From contig NZ_JAFEVL010000045.1 of assembly GCF_016901135.1 (NCBI RefSeq), positions 124,001-188,000 on the forward strand: a stretch of DNA of 64,000 nt, in the 5' to 3' direction. Positions 26,451-34,186 of the stretch are shown here, piece by piece. Source of the DNA: Martinezella lusitana (GTDB taxonomy: Bacteria; Pseudomonadota; Alphaproteobacteria; Rhizobiales; Rhizobiaceae). The stretch's first letter is position 1; the number at the start of each line of letters is the position of its first letter. The position numbers and the translations under genes are program-made. Below the pieces are notes generated by a model that saw only the letters and a program-made list of their open reading frames with translations, was not told the origin of the DNA and ran no database searches.

Positions 26451-27665
26451 ATGAAGCGGCGCTTAGAAGATGCTCGAATCCTCATGTATAGCCACGACAC
26501 GTTCGGTCTTGGTCATCTCAGACGATGCCGGACCATCGCGCATGCCCTCGTGGAGGACTATCGCGGGCTGAACGTGCTGATTATCTCCGGCGCAACCATC
26601 GCCGGTGCTTTCGACTATCGGTCGCGCGTCGATTTCGTCAAGGTACCGAGCGTCATCAAGCTGCGGGACGGCGAGTATACGTCGATGGCAAGTCACGTCG
26701 CTCTGCAGGAAACACTGAAGATGCGGCAATCGATCATCCGCCATACGGCGGAGACCTTTCAGCCGGATGTCTTCATCGTCGACAAGGAGCCGATGGGGCT
26801 TAAGGGCGAGGTCGAGGAGACACTGACCTATCTTAAGGCACGCGGCACGACGCTCGTTTTGGGTATGCGCGACGTCATGGATGCCCCGCACCTGCTGGAG
26901 GCGGAGTGGAAGAAGAACAACGTCCTGCAGAAGATAGATCAGTACTACGACCGAGTGTGGGTTTACGGCCCGCCGGACTTTCACGACCCGCTCGTCGGTC
27001 TCGACGTGCCGCCGGGCGTGCGCCGGAAGATGGAGTTCGTTGGCTTTCTGCAGCGCAGTGTTTCATCGTTGGGGACGAAGTCGGAACACGTGCCTGATGA
27101 GGACTACATTCTGGTGACGACCGGTGGCGGCGGCGATGGCGCCGATCTGGTCGATGATGTCATCAGCGCCTTTGAGCAGGACAGCTCGCTCACGTACAGG
27201 ACGCTGATCGTCCTTGGGCCCTATATGCCCGCCAAGGAGCGCAATCAGCTGCTGGAACGGGCGGGTAAGATCGCCTGTCTGCAGGTGATCGAGTTCGACA
27301 ACAAGATGGAAGAGCTGATCGCCGGCGCCAAGGCCGTCGTCGCCATGGGTGGCTATAACACCTATTGCGAGATCCTGTCGTTCGACAAGCCGGCGCTGAT
27401 CATTCCGCGCACGCGGCCGCGCGAGGAACAGCTGATCCGCGCTCAGCGGGCAAGCGAGCTCGGTCTCGTCGACATGCTGCTGCCGGAGGAGTCTGCGGAT
27501 CCGAAGCAGCTTGCCGCCGCCTTGAAGCGCTTGCCGACCCGTGCGCCGCCGTCGGCGAGCAGTAGCATCATGCGCCTGGAAGGGCTGGTGCATATTTCGC
27601 GCACCATCGGCGAATGGTTCGATGATCGCGAGCGATATACGCCGCTATCGATCGTTGCCGAATAG
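26451..27665 (+). CDS. MurG-like GT-B glycosyltransferase (COG4671-type)
   Basis: About 404 residues. The N-terminal domain has ILMYSHDTFGLGHLRRCRTIAHAL, with the glycine-rich acceptor loop. The C-terminal donor domain has YILVTTGGGGDGADLVDDV and AVVAMGGYNTYCEILSFDKPALIIPR, like the GGxNT and P-loop regions of GT28/MurG enzymes. ATG 26451 is chosen for AGAGG about 7 bases upstream. It is paralogous to the gene at 28924. The three glycosyltransferase genes 26451-30084 lie in tandem and end at a hairpin, so they probably form one operon. Confidence 0.83.
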   Translation: MKRRLEDARILMYSHDTFGLGHLRRCRTIAHALVEDYRGLNVLIISGATIAGAFDYRSRVDFVKVPSVIKLRDGEYTSMASHVALQETLKMRQSIIRHTAETFQPDVFIVDKEPMGLKGEVEETLTYLKARGTTLVLGMRDVMDAPHLLEAEWKKNNVLQKIDQYYDRVWVYGPPDFHDPLVGLDVPPGVRRKMEFVGFLQRSVSSLGTKSEHVPDEDYILVTTGGGGDGADLVDDVISAFEQDSSLTYRTLIVLGPYMPAKERNQLLERAGKIACLQVIEFDNKMEELIAGAKAVVAMGGYNTYCEILSFDKPALIIPRTRPREEQLIRAQRASELGLVDMLLPEESADPKQLAAALKRLPTRAPPSASSSIMRLEGLVHISRTIGEWFDDRERYTPLSIVAE

Positions 27666-27682
27666 ACCACCGGAACCTGTCG

Positions 27683-28942
27683 ATGCGGAAAAAAATACTG
27701 GTGGTCCTCAAGGGCTACCCTCGCCTGTCGGAGACCTTCATCGCGCAGGAACTGCTCGGCCTGGAAAGGGCGGGCTTCGACCTGACGCTGATTTCGATGC
27801 GAAAGCCGACGGACAAGAAGCGTCATCCCGTCCATGACGAGATCAAGGCGCGCGTGGTCTATTTGCCGGAATATCTGCACAACGAACCGCTCAGGGTGCT
27901 GCGTGCTTTCTTCGCCGGCATCGGCAAGCCCGGCTTCAAGCCGCTCTTGAAGCAGTTCTGGGCGGATCTCAAACGGGATATCACCCCGAACCGCTTTCGT
28001 CGCTTCGGCCAGGCATTGGTGCTGGCGCATGAGTGGCCCGACAATGGCGCGTGGCTGCATGCGCATTTCATCCACACGCCGGCCTCCGTTACCGCCTATG
28101 CCAGCATCATGACCGGCATTCCGTGGACCTGTTCGGCCCACGCCAAGGACATCTGGACATCGCCGGACTGGGAGCTTTCGGAAAAGCTCGGCCGAGCCCG
28201 CTGGACGGTGACCTGCACGCGCACCGGCTTCGACCATATGCGCGATCTGACTGATATGCGCGACAATGTCCATCTGAGCTATCACGGCCTGGACCTTGAT
28301 CGCTTCGGTCCCTTTGCCGGCGAACATTCGGCGCGCGATGGCTCGGAAGTCTCAGACCCCGCCTTTATTCTCAGCGTTGGTCGGGCTGTGGAGAAGAAGG
28401 GCTATGACGTGCTGCTGAAGGCGCTGGCGCTCTTGCCCGGCGATCTCAACTGGCGTTTTACCCATATTGGCGGTGGCGACGGGCTGACCAAACTGAAGGC
28501 GCTCGCCGAAACGCTTGGCATAACCGATCGCATCACCTGGAAAGGCGCCCTGGCGCAGGAGGATGTGCTCGCGCATTATCGGCAGGCGGATATTTTCGCG
28601 CTGGCATGCCGCGTGGCCGCCGACGGCGATCGGGACGGCTTGCCGAATGTGCTGGTCGAGGCATCCAGCCAGCGCCTCGTCTGCCTCTCCACCAATATTT
28701 CCGGCGTTCCCGAGTTGCTGGAAGACGGTGAGAATGGCCTCGTCGTTCCGCCGGAGAATCCACAGGCCCTTGCAGCGGCATTGGAGCTCGCGATCCGCAA
28801 TCCGGCGCTGCGCCACAGGCTCGGGGAAGCGGCAGAAAGGCGGGTACGCGAGCATTTCGACTATCATGCCAGCATTCGTCAGTTGACACGGCTGTTCGAG
28901 GAGCAGTGGCAAAAGGAAGATCAATGGCGGAAATCCGCATGA
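27683..28942 (+). CDS. Family 4 glycosyltransferase
   Basis: A 419-residue GT-B enzyme beginning MRKKILVVLKGYPRLSETFIAQEL, the N-terminus common to colanic-acid-type GT4 enzymes. The C-terminal domain shows ILSVGRAVEKKGYDVLLKAL, DIFALACRVAADGDRDGLPNVLVEAS (the E-x7-E region) and GVPELLEDGENGLVVPPENP. It begins 17 bases after the previous glycosyltransferase gene and overlaps the next by 19 bases. Donor and acceptor are unknown. Confidence 0.9.
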   Translation: MRKKILVVLKGYPRLSETFIAQELLGLERAGFDLTLISMRKPTDKKRHPVHDEIKARVVYLPEYLHNEPLRVLRAFFAGIGKPGFKPLLKQFWADLKRDITPNRFRRFGQALVLAHEWPDNGAWLHAHFIHTPASVTAYASIMTGIPWTCSAHAKDIWTSPDWELSEKLGRARWTVTCTRTGFDHMRDLTDMRDNVHLSYHGLDLDRFGPFAGEHSARDGSEVSDPAFILSVGRAVEKKGYDVLLKALALLPGDLNWRFTHIGGGDGLTKLKALAETLGITDRITWKGALAQEDVLAHYRQADIFALACRVAADGDRDGLPNVLVEASSQRLVCLSTNISGVPELLEDGENGLVVPPENPQALAAALELAIRNPALRHRLGEAAERRVREHFDYHASIRQLTRLFEEQWQKEDQWRKSA

Positions 28943-30084
28943 TGGCCGCGCATTCCCCTTCTCCGCGTGTCTTCTTTTACGTCCAGCATCTGCTTGGCAT
29001 CGGCCATCTGGCGAGGGCCAGCCGTATCGCCAGCGCGATGGCTAGGGATGGCTGCCGGGTGACTGTCGTCACCGGCGGCGTTCCGGTCAACGGCTTTCCT
29101 GGCCAAGATGTAACATCCGTGACGCTGCCGCCGGTCGTCGCCAGCAGTGCCGGTTTTTCGGGCCTTGCCGATCAAGCCGGCAAACCCGTCGACGAAACGT
29201 TTCTGTCGAGGCGTCGTGACCTGTTGCTCGATGCCTTTGGGCAGGCTGCCCCGGACGTCGTCATCATCGAGGCCTTCCCCTTCGGTCGCAGACAGATGCG
29301 CTTCGAACTGCTGCCGTTGCTCGATGCCATCGCCAAGGCCGATCCGAAGCCGAGGCTCTACACATCGGTGCGCGATATTCTGCAGCAGCAGAAAAAGCCC
29401 GGGCGCGACGAGGAGACGGTGGCGCTGCTCCGCGACCACTTTGATGGCGTTCTCGTCCACGGCGATCCTCACTTCGTTCGGCTGGAGGAAACCTTTCCGC
29501 TAACGGAGGCCATAGCCGACAAGATCGCCTATACGGGCCTCGTAGCCCCGATGCTGCCGCCGGAACCGGCCGAGATATTCGACATCGTCGTTTCAGCGGG
29601 GGGAGGTGCTGTCGGCCGCGACCTCATCCGTGCCTCGCTCGAGGCGGCAAGCCGGGTGGCAGTCGACCGCCGCTGGCTGCTGGTGGCCGGACCCAACCTG
29701 CCGGAGCAGGATTTCGCCGAACTCGCCAAGGATGCGCCCGGCAATGTCGAACTCGTCCGTTTCCGCAAGGACTTTCCCTCTCTTCTGAGGGGTGCTGAGC
29801 TGTCGATCTCGCAGGCTGGCTACAATACGATCGGCGATCTTCTGGTAGCGGGCTGCCGCTCCATTCTGGTTCCCTTCACCGCCGGCGGGGAGACGGAGCA
29901 ATCGGTCAGAGCGGAGCGGCTGGAAAAGTTGGGTCTGGCGCTCGCCTTACCGGAGGCGGGACTGACGACGGAATTGCTCGTCAAGGCGATCGAAACGGCG
30001 CTGTCGCGGCCGAAGCCGCGCAGCCCCGATATCGACCTTAACGGCGCTGCAAAAACCTCGGCCATCATTCAAGGTATCTCGTGA
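28924..30084 (+). CDS. MurG-like GT-B glycosyltransferase, paralogue of the 26451 gene
   Basis: About 386 residues. VFFYVQHLLGIGHLARASRIASAMA matches the acceptor loop of the 26451 protein. FDIVVSAGGGAVGRDLIRASL and LSISQAGYNTIGDLLVAGCRSILVPF match its donor domain. ATG 28924 is preceded by AAAGGAAG and lies inside the end of the GT4 gene. Having two paralogues bracket a GT4 enzyme suggests successive additions to one saccharide, which is an inference. Confidence 0.83.
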   Translation: MAEIRMMAAHSPSPRVFFYVQHLLGIGHLARASRIASAMARDGCRVTVVTGGVPVNGFPGQDVTSVTLPPVVASSAGFSGLADQAGKPVDETFLSRRRDLLLDAFGQAAPDVVIIEAFPFGRRQMRFELLPLLDAIAKADPKPRLYTSVRDILQQQKKPGRDEETVALLRDHFDGVLVHGDPHFVRLEETFPLTEAIADKIAYTGLVAPMLPPEPAEIFDIVVSAGGGAVGRDLIRASLEAASRVAVDRRWLLVAGPNLPEQDFAELAKDAPGNVELVRFRKDFPSLLRGAELSISQAGYNTIGDLLVAGCRSILVPFTAGGETEQSVRAERLEKLGLALALPEAGLTTELLVKAIETALSRPKPRSPDIDLNGAAKTSAIIQGIS

Positions 30085-30091
30085 GGAATGA

Positions 30092-30124
30092 AGCGCGGCA
30101 CTCGTGACTGCGCGCTGTCTTTTT
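30092..30124 (+). terminator. Rho-independent terminator after the glycosyltransferase operon
   Basis: AGCGCG (30092-30097) pairs with CGCGCT (30111-30116), and CA/TG extends the stem past one bulged G. The stem is followed by TCTTTTTG. It begins 8 bases after the stop at 30084. Confidence 0.65.
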
Positions 30125-30319
30125 GTCCCCCTCGATTTCAGCAATGTTGTGATATAAATTGAAAAATCAATGAATCGGGGGGGCGTGGACGAAAGACCGG
30201 GCGGCGTCTCTTTTCACCATGGGGCCACGCATCCGCAACAAACTCATCCCGCATCTCTGCAACATCGATGCCGGCACCCGCCGATGCTGACCGTTGAATT
30301 TGGAAGCCTGCAATAAGCG

Positions 30320-33034
30320 ATGGAAAAAAGCCTAGCGCGTTACATTTGGTCGAACACTCGGCTGGAGCAGATCTGGATACTGACGGTCGTCGCGGCCTCG
30401 ATGATCCCTTACTTCCTGTCTTTCGATCTGCCAAAGCAGATCGTCAACGGGCCGATTCAGGGCAAGGGCTTCGAACATCCCGGCGATACGCAAACCTTCA
30501 TGCATATCTCCTTCGATCTGCCGTTGATCGGGCATATCGAAGTGTTCCAGGGCCTGCAGCTTACCCGCATGTGGATGCTGATAGCGTTGAGCCTGGTATT
30601 CCTGGTGCTCGTCGTGCTCAACGGCCTCTTCAAGCTTTATATCAATACCTACAAGGGTCGGCTCGGAGAGCGTATGCTGCGTCGCATCCGCTTCGAACTG
30701 ATCGATCGCGTGCTGCGATTCCCGCCGGTGCACTTCAAGCGGGTCAAGCCTGCCGAAATTGCGACGATGATCAAGGACGAGGTGGAGCCGATGGGCGGCT
30801 TCACGGGCGATGCCTTCGTGCAGCCAGCACTTCTGGGCGGCCAGGCGGTCACCGCTCTCATCTTCATCATCATGCAGAATTTCTGGCTGGGCATGATCGC
30901 GGCCGGCATCGTCGCCGTGCAGGCGATCGTCATCCCGCGCATGCGCAAGCGGTTGCTGGAACTCGGCCGCCAGCGGCAGTTGACGGCGCGTGAGCTCTCC
31001 GGCCGCGTCGGCGAGATCGTCGACGGCATCGGCACCATCCACGCCAACGACACCACCAATCTGGAGCGCGCCGACATTGCGCAGCGCCTCGGCCTGATCT
31101 TCTCGATCCGCTACGATCTCTATCAATGGAAGTTTATGGTGAAGTTCATCAATAACTTCCTGGCGCAGGTCACTCCCTTCCTGTTCTACCTGATCGGCGG
31201 CTTTCTGGCGCTGCAGGGCCGATTGGATATCGGCCAGCTGGTTGCGGTTATCAACGCCTATAAGGATCTGCCCGGGCCGCTGAAGGAGCTGATCGACTGG
31301 GATCAGTCGCGCCAGGACGTTCAGGTCAAGTACAATCAGGTGGTCGAGCAGTTCAGCGTTGAAAGCCTGATTGATCCGAAGATTCAAGTCGTTTCTCACG
31401 CACCCGCGGGCCGCATCACGCATTCCCTGGTCGCGACCAATCTGACCGTTGTCGATGACAGCGGCGCGCGCGTGCTCGATCATGTCTCGGTGGAGATTCA
31501 GCCCGGCGAGAGGGTTGCGATCGTCGGCGAGAGTGGTGCCGGCGGCGAATATCTCGCCGAGGCATTCGGCCGGTTGGTCTGGCCTGATACCGGCCGCGTC
31601 AGCATCGATGGCCGGGACCTGCTGGAATTGCCTGAATCCTTGACCGGACGGCGTATCGCCTATGCGTCTTCAGAGACCTTTTTCTTCCATGGCACCCTGC
31701 GCAGCAATCTCCTCTACGGTCTGAAGCATGCGCCCCTGATCCCGCCCACCTATGACGAAGAGACGGCCAACAGGGTCAAGTGGCAGATGGTCGAGGCCCG
31801 GCGCTCTGCCAATCCGGAGCTGGATCTCAACAGCGATTGGGTCGACTACGCCGCGGCCGGTGCTACCGGGCCGGACGATATCTATTCGGTCATCCGCCCG
31901 GTTCTCGATACGGTCGCCATGTCTCAGGACATTTTCGACATGGCGTTGCGCTCGAATGTCGATACGGCGGCGCACGGGGATCTGACCTCGCGGATCGTCG
32001 AACTGCGGCAGGCTTTGCGGTTGGCTCTCCACGAGGAGAAGCTTGAGGATCTCGTCGTTCCCTTCCAGTTCGACGCCTATAATTTGCAGGCGACAGTCGG
32101 CGAAAATCTGGTGTTCGGCACGTTGAAGCGGCCGCAGATGACCAATCGCAAGCTTGCCGCTCATCCCTATTTCCAAAAGGTATTCTCCGAGACCGGGCTT
32201 GTTTCCGATCTCTACGATATGGGCCTTGAGATTGCTGAGAACGCTGTCGAACTCTTCACCGACCTTCCGCCGGATCACCCCTTCTTCCAGCAGCTGACTT
32301 TCATGACGGCGGAAGACATTCCGACTTACGAGGCGCTGCTGCAGAAGCTGAACGGCAAGGGCTATGAGGCCGCTACGGCCGACGAGCGCGCGGCGATCAT
32401 CCGCCTCAGTTTCTCCTATATCGAACCGCGTCACCGCTTCGGTCTTCTGACGCAGATGCTCATGGAAAAGATCGTCGGCACGCGTTCCACGTTCTATGAG
32501 AACATTCCGGCGGATCTTGCCAGCGTGATCGAGCGCTACGATGCCGAGCGCTTCACCGCTTCCGCGACCTTGATGGACAATGTTCTGTTCGGTCGTATCG
32601 CTCATCAGCAGGCCAATGCGCCTGAGCGCATACACCGCATCATGTATGATGTTTTCGGGCGTCTCGGCATGCATGACAGCGTCCTGTCGATCGGCCTCGA
32701 TTTCGATGTCGGCTCGGGCGGCAAACGGTTGACGAACGTGCAGCGACAGAAACTCAATCTCGGTCGCGCGCTCTTGAAGCGGGCGGATTACATTATTTGC
32801 AATCGGCCGCTGCCGGCGCTCGACCACCGCGTCCAGGACCAGATTGCAAGGGGGATGTTGGGCGAGCTCGATCGGAACGAATATGCGCCGGCGATCGTTT
32901 GGGTTCTGTCTAACCCGAGTTTTGCCGAGTTGTTCGATCGCGTGCTGGTCTTCAACCACGGCAGTCTTGTCGAAAGTGGCTCGAGCACCGATCTTTTAGA
33001 GAAAAACGGTATGTTCAAAGAACTGTTATCGTAA
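30320..33034 (+). CDS. ABC exporter-like protein with degenerate, enlarged nucleotide-binding domain
   Basis: 904 residues, inner membrane. Residues 1-330 are an ABC type-1 TM domain (hydrophobic segments near 16-34, 82-103, 170-205, 275-300; exporter-type RLGERMLRRIRFELIDRVL at 114). The ATPase domain is abnormal. Walker A reads GESGAGGEY (403-411), so the catalytic Lys is Gly. The signature is LTNVQRQKLNLG (804-815). Walker B is YIICNRP (824-830), where Asp-Glu became Asn-Arg. About 390 residues separate Walker A and signature instead of about 100, with three echoes of the TIRENLxYG segment (459, 592, 750). ATP hydrolysis looks impossible; it may act as a gated or partner-driven channel. 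A cyclic-nucleotide-binding gene follows. Confidence 0.85.
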   Translation: MEKSLARYIWSNTRLEQIWILTVVAASMIPYFLSFDLPKQIVNGPIQGKGFEHPGDTQTFMHISFDLPLIGHIEVFQGLQLTRMWMLIALSLVFLVLVVLNGLFKLYINTYKGRLGERMLRRIRFELIDRVLRFPPVHFKRVKPAEIATMIKDEVEPMGGFTGDAFVQPALLGGQAVTALIFIIMQNFWLGMIAAGIVAVQAIVIPRMRKRLLELGRQRQLTARELSGRVGEIVDGIGTIHANDTTNLERADIAQRLGLIFSIRYDLYQWKFMVKFINNFLAQVTPFLFYLIGGFLALQGRLDIGQLVAVINAYKDLPGPLKELIDWDQSRQDVQVKYNQVVEQFSVESLIDPKIQVVSHAPAGRITHSLVATNLTVVDDSGARVLDHVSVEIQPGERVAIVGESGAGGEYLAEAFGRLVWPDTGRVSIDGRDLLELPESLTGRRIAYASSETFFFHGTLRSNLLYGLKHAPLIPPTYDEETANRVKWQMVEARRSANPELDLNSDWVDYAAAGATGPDDIYSVIRPVLDTVAMSQDIFDMALRSNVDTAAHGDLTSRIVELRQALRLALHEEKLEDLVVPFQFDAYNLQATVGENLVFGTLKRPQMTNRKLAAHPYFQKVFSETGLVSDLYDMGLEIAENAVELFTDLPPDHPFFQQLTFMTAEDIPTYEALLQKLNGKGYEAATADERAAIIRLSFSYIEPRHRFGLLTQMLMEKIVGTRSTFYENIPADLASVIERYDAERFTASATLMDNVLFGRIAHQQANAPERIHRIMYDVFGRLGMHDSVLSIGLDFDVGSGGKRLTNVQRQKLNLGRALLKRADYIICNRPLPALDHRVQDQIARGMLGELDRNEYAPAIVWVLSNPSFAELFDRVLVFNHGSLVESGSSTDLLEKNGMFKELLS

Positions 33035-33087
33035 TATTCTATCTGCGCAGTGGTGTCTGGGGCTGAACACTGGGGGTTTTGAAGCTC

Positions 33088-33564
33088 ATGCTTCTGAAGG
33101 ATGAAGTTGAAATGCTGAAGCGCGTGCCGATTTTTTCGCGCATTGCGCCCGCGAAGTTGAAGCTTTTGGCGTTTACGTCGGATCGCGTCAGCTATAATGC
33201 TGGCCAAACTCTGTTTCTTCAGGGCGATCAGGGCGATGCCGCCTATGTTGTTCTTTCCGGAACTGCTGATATTCTCGTCGATAGTCCGGCTGGCGAGATC
33301 AAGGTTGCCGAGGTCGACGTCAACTCCATCGTTGGTGAAATCGCCATTCTCTGCGACGTCTCCCGTACCGCAACCGTCAAGGCTACCTCAAGGCTGGAGG
33401 CGCTGAAGATCAGCAAAGAGCATTTTCTGAAGCTGCTCAGCGATTTCCCGGAAATGGCCGTCGAAATCATGCGCGTTCTCGCCGATCGCCTCAACCACAC
33501 CACCTCGGAACTAACGGCCGTTCGCAGCCGGTTGAGCAAGCCGCAGCCGATGTCCACGCATTGA
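33088..33564 (+). CDS. Cyclic-nucleotide-binding domain protein
   Basis: About 158 residues, nearly all one CRP-type cNMP domain: FLQGDQGDAAYVVLSGTADI, then the phosphate-binding cassette GEIAILCDVSRTATVKA with the key Glu and Arg, and C-terminal helices HFLKLLSDFPEMAVEIMRVLADRL. There is no DNA-binding domain, so it is not a CRP regulator; it probably relays cAMP or cGMP to a partner. ATG 33088 is preferred to TTG 33079 on spacing from the G-run. It starts 53 bases after the degenerate ABC gene, making that protein a likely partner. Confidence 0.88.
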   Translation: MLLKDEVEMLKRVPIFSRIAPAKLKLLAFTSDRVSYNAGQTLFLQGDQGDAAYVVLSGTADILVDSPAGEIKVAEVDVNSIVGEIAILCDVSRTATVKATSRLEALKISKEHFLKLLSDFPEMAVEIMRVLADRLNHTTSELTAVRSRLSKPQPMSTH

Positions 33565-33576
33565 AGTTTGAATTAC

Positions 33577-33594
33577 CTCAGCCGGACGGCTGAG
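33577..33594 (+). terminator. Hairpin between the cNMP and CYTH genes
   Basis: CTCAGCCG (33577-33584) pairs with CGGCTGAG (33587-33594), followed by TGTGTTTTG. The T-rich tail supports termination, but the next ATG is only 17 bases on, so it may instead be an attenuator or limit access to that start. Confidence 0.5.
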
Positions 33595-33610
33595 TGTGTT
33601 TTGTAAAGCG

Positions 33611-34147
33611 ATGTCGCGCAAAATCCCGAAATACGCTCAGCTTGAACATGAGCGCCGCTTTTTGATCATCGAAACTCCGGATCTATCCGGAGCGGCATTT
33701 CGGTTGATCGAGGATCTTTACATAACGGGGAGCCGGTTACGCTTGCGGAAAATCACGTATAGCGATGGGCAGGATATTCAATTTAAGCTGTGTAAAAAAT
33801 ATCCTTCGGAAGACATACTCTCCACACCAATCGTCAACACCTATCTGACCGCGGACGAACACGCCGTACTTTCTGAACTGCCCGGCGGAAAAATCCGGAA
33901 AAGGCGGTACAGCATCGTCTCGTCGGCAAAGCCTTTCAGCATCGATGTCTTCGAAGCACAGCTTTCCGGCCTTATCCTGTGTGAGGTCGAGGCGGCATCT
34001 GTTACCGAGCTTGAATCGCAGATGTTTCCCGACTGGATACGACGTGAAGTCACGAGCGATCCCTTCTTCACCGGGGGCAATCTCGCCACCATCGATGATG
34101 GGGTGCTGCTGGCGAAGCTAGCATCCCTTCAAGATAGATCAGTTTGA
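33611..34147 (+). CDS. CYTH-domain protein (class IV cyclase / triphosphatase fold)
   Basis: About 178 residues of the CYTH triphosphate-tunnel fold. The N-terminal EHERRFLI is the ExExK signature with Arg for Lys. Later strands include RLRLRKITYSDGQDIQFKLCKK, IRKRRYSI, FSIDVFEAQLSGLILCEVEA, giving the alternating Arg/Lys and Glu residues that bind triphosphate and metal. Members hydrolyse inorganic or thiamine triphosphate, or make cAMP (CyaB). ATG 33611 is chosen since translation from it starts close to the domain. Function here is unassigned. Confidence 0.8.
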   Translation: MSRKIPKYAQLEHERRFLIIETPDLSGAAFRLIEDLYITGSRLRLRKITYSDGQDIQFKLCKKYPSEDILSTPIVNTYLTADEHAVLSELPGGKIRKRRYSIVSSAKPFSIDVFEAQLSGLILCEVEAASVTELESQMFPDWIRREVTSDPFFTGGNLATIDDGVLLAKLASLQDRSV

Positions 34148-34186
34148 TTGACGGCAGGTTCACGCGGACTTTGACCCCTGTGTGGC

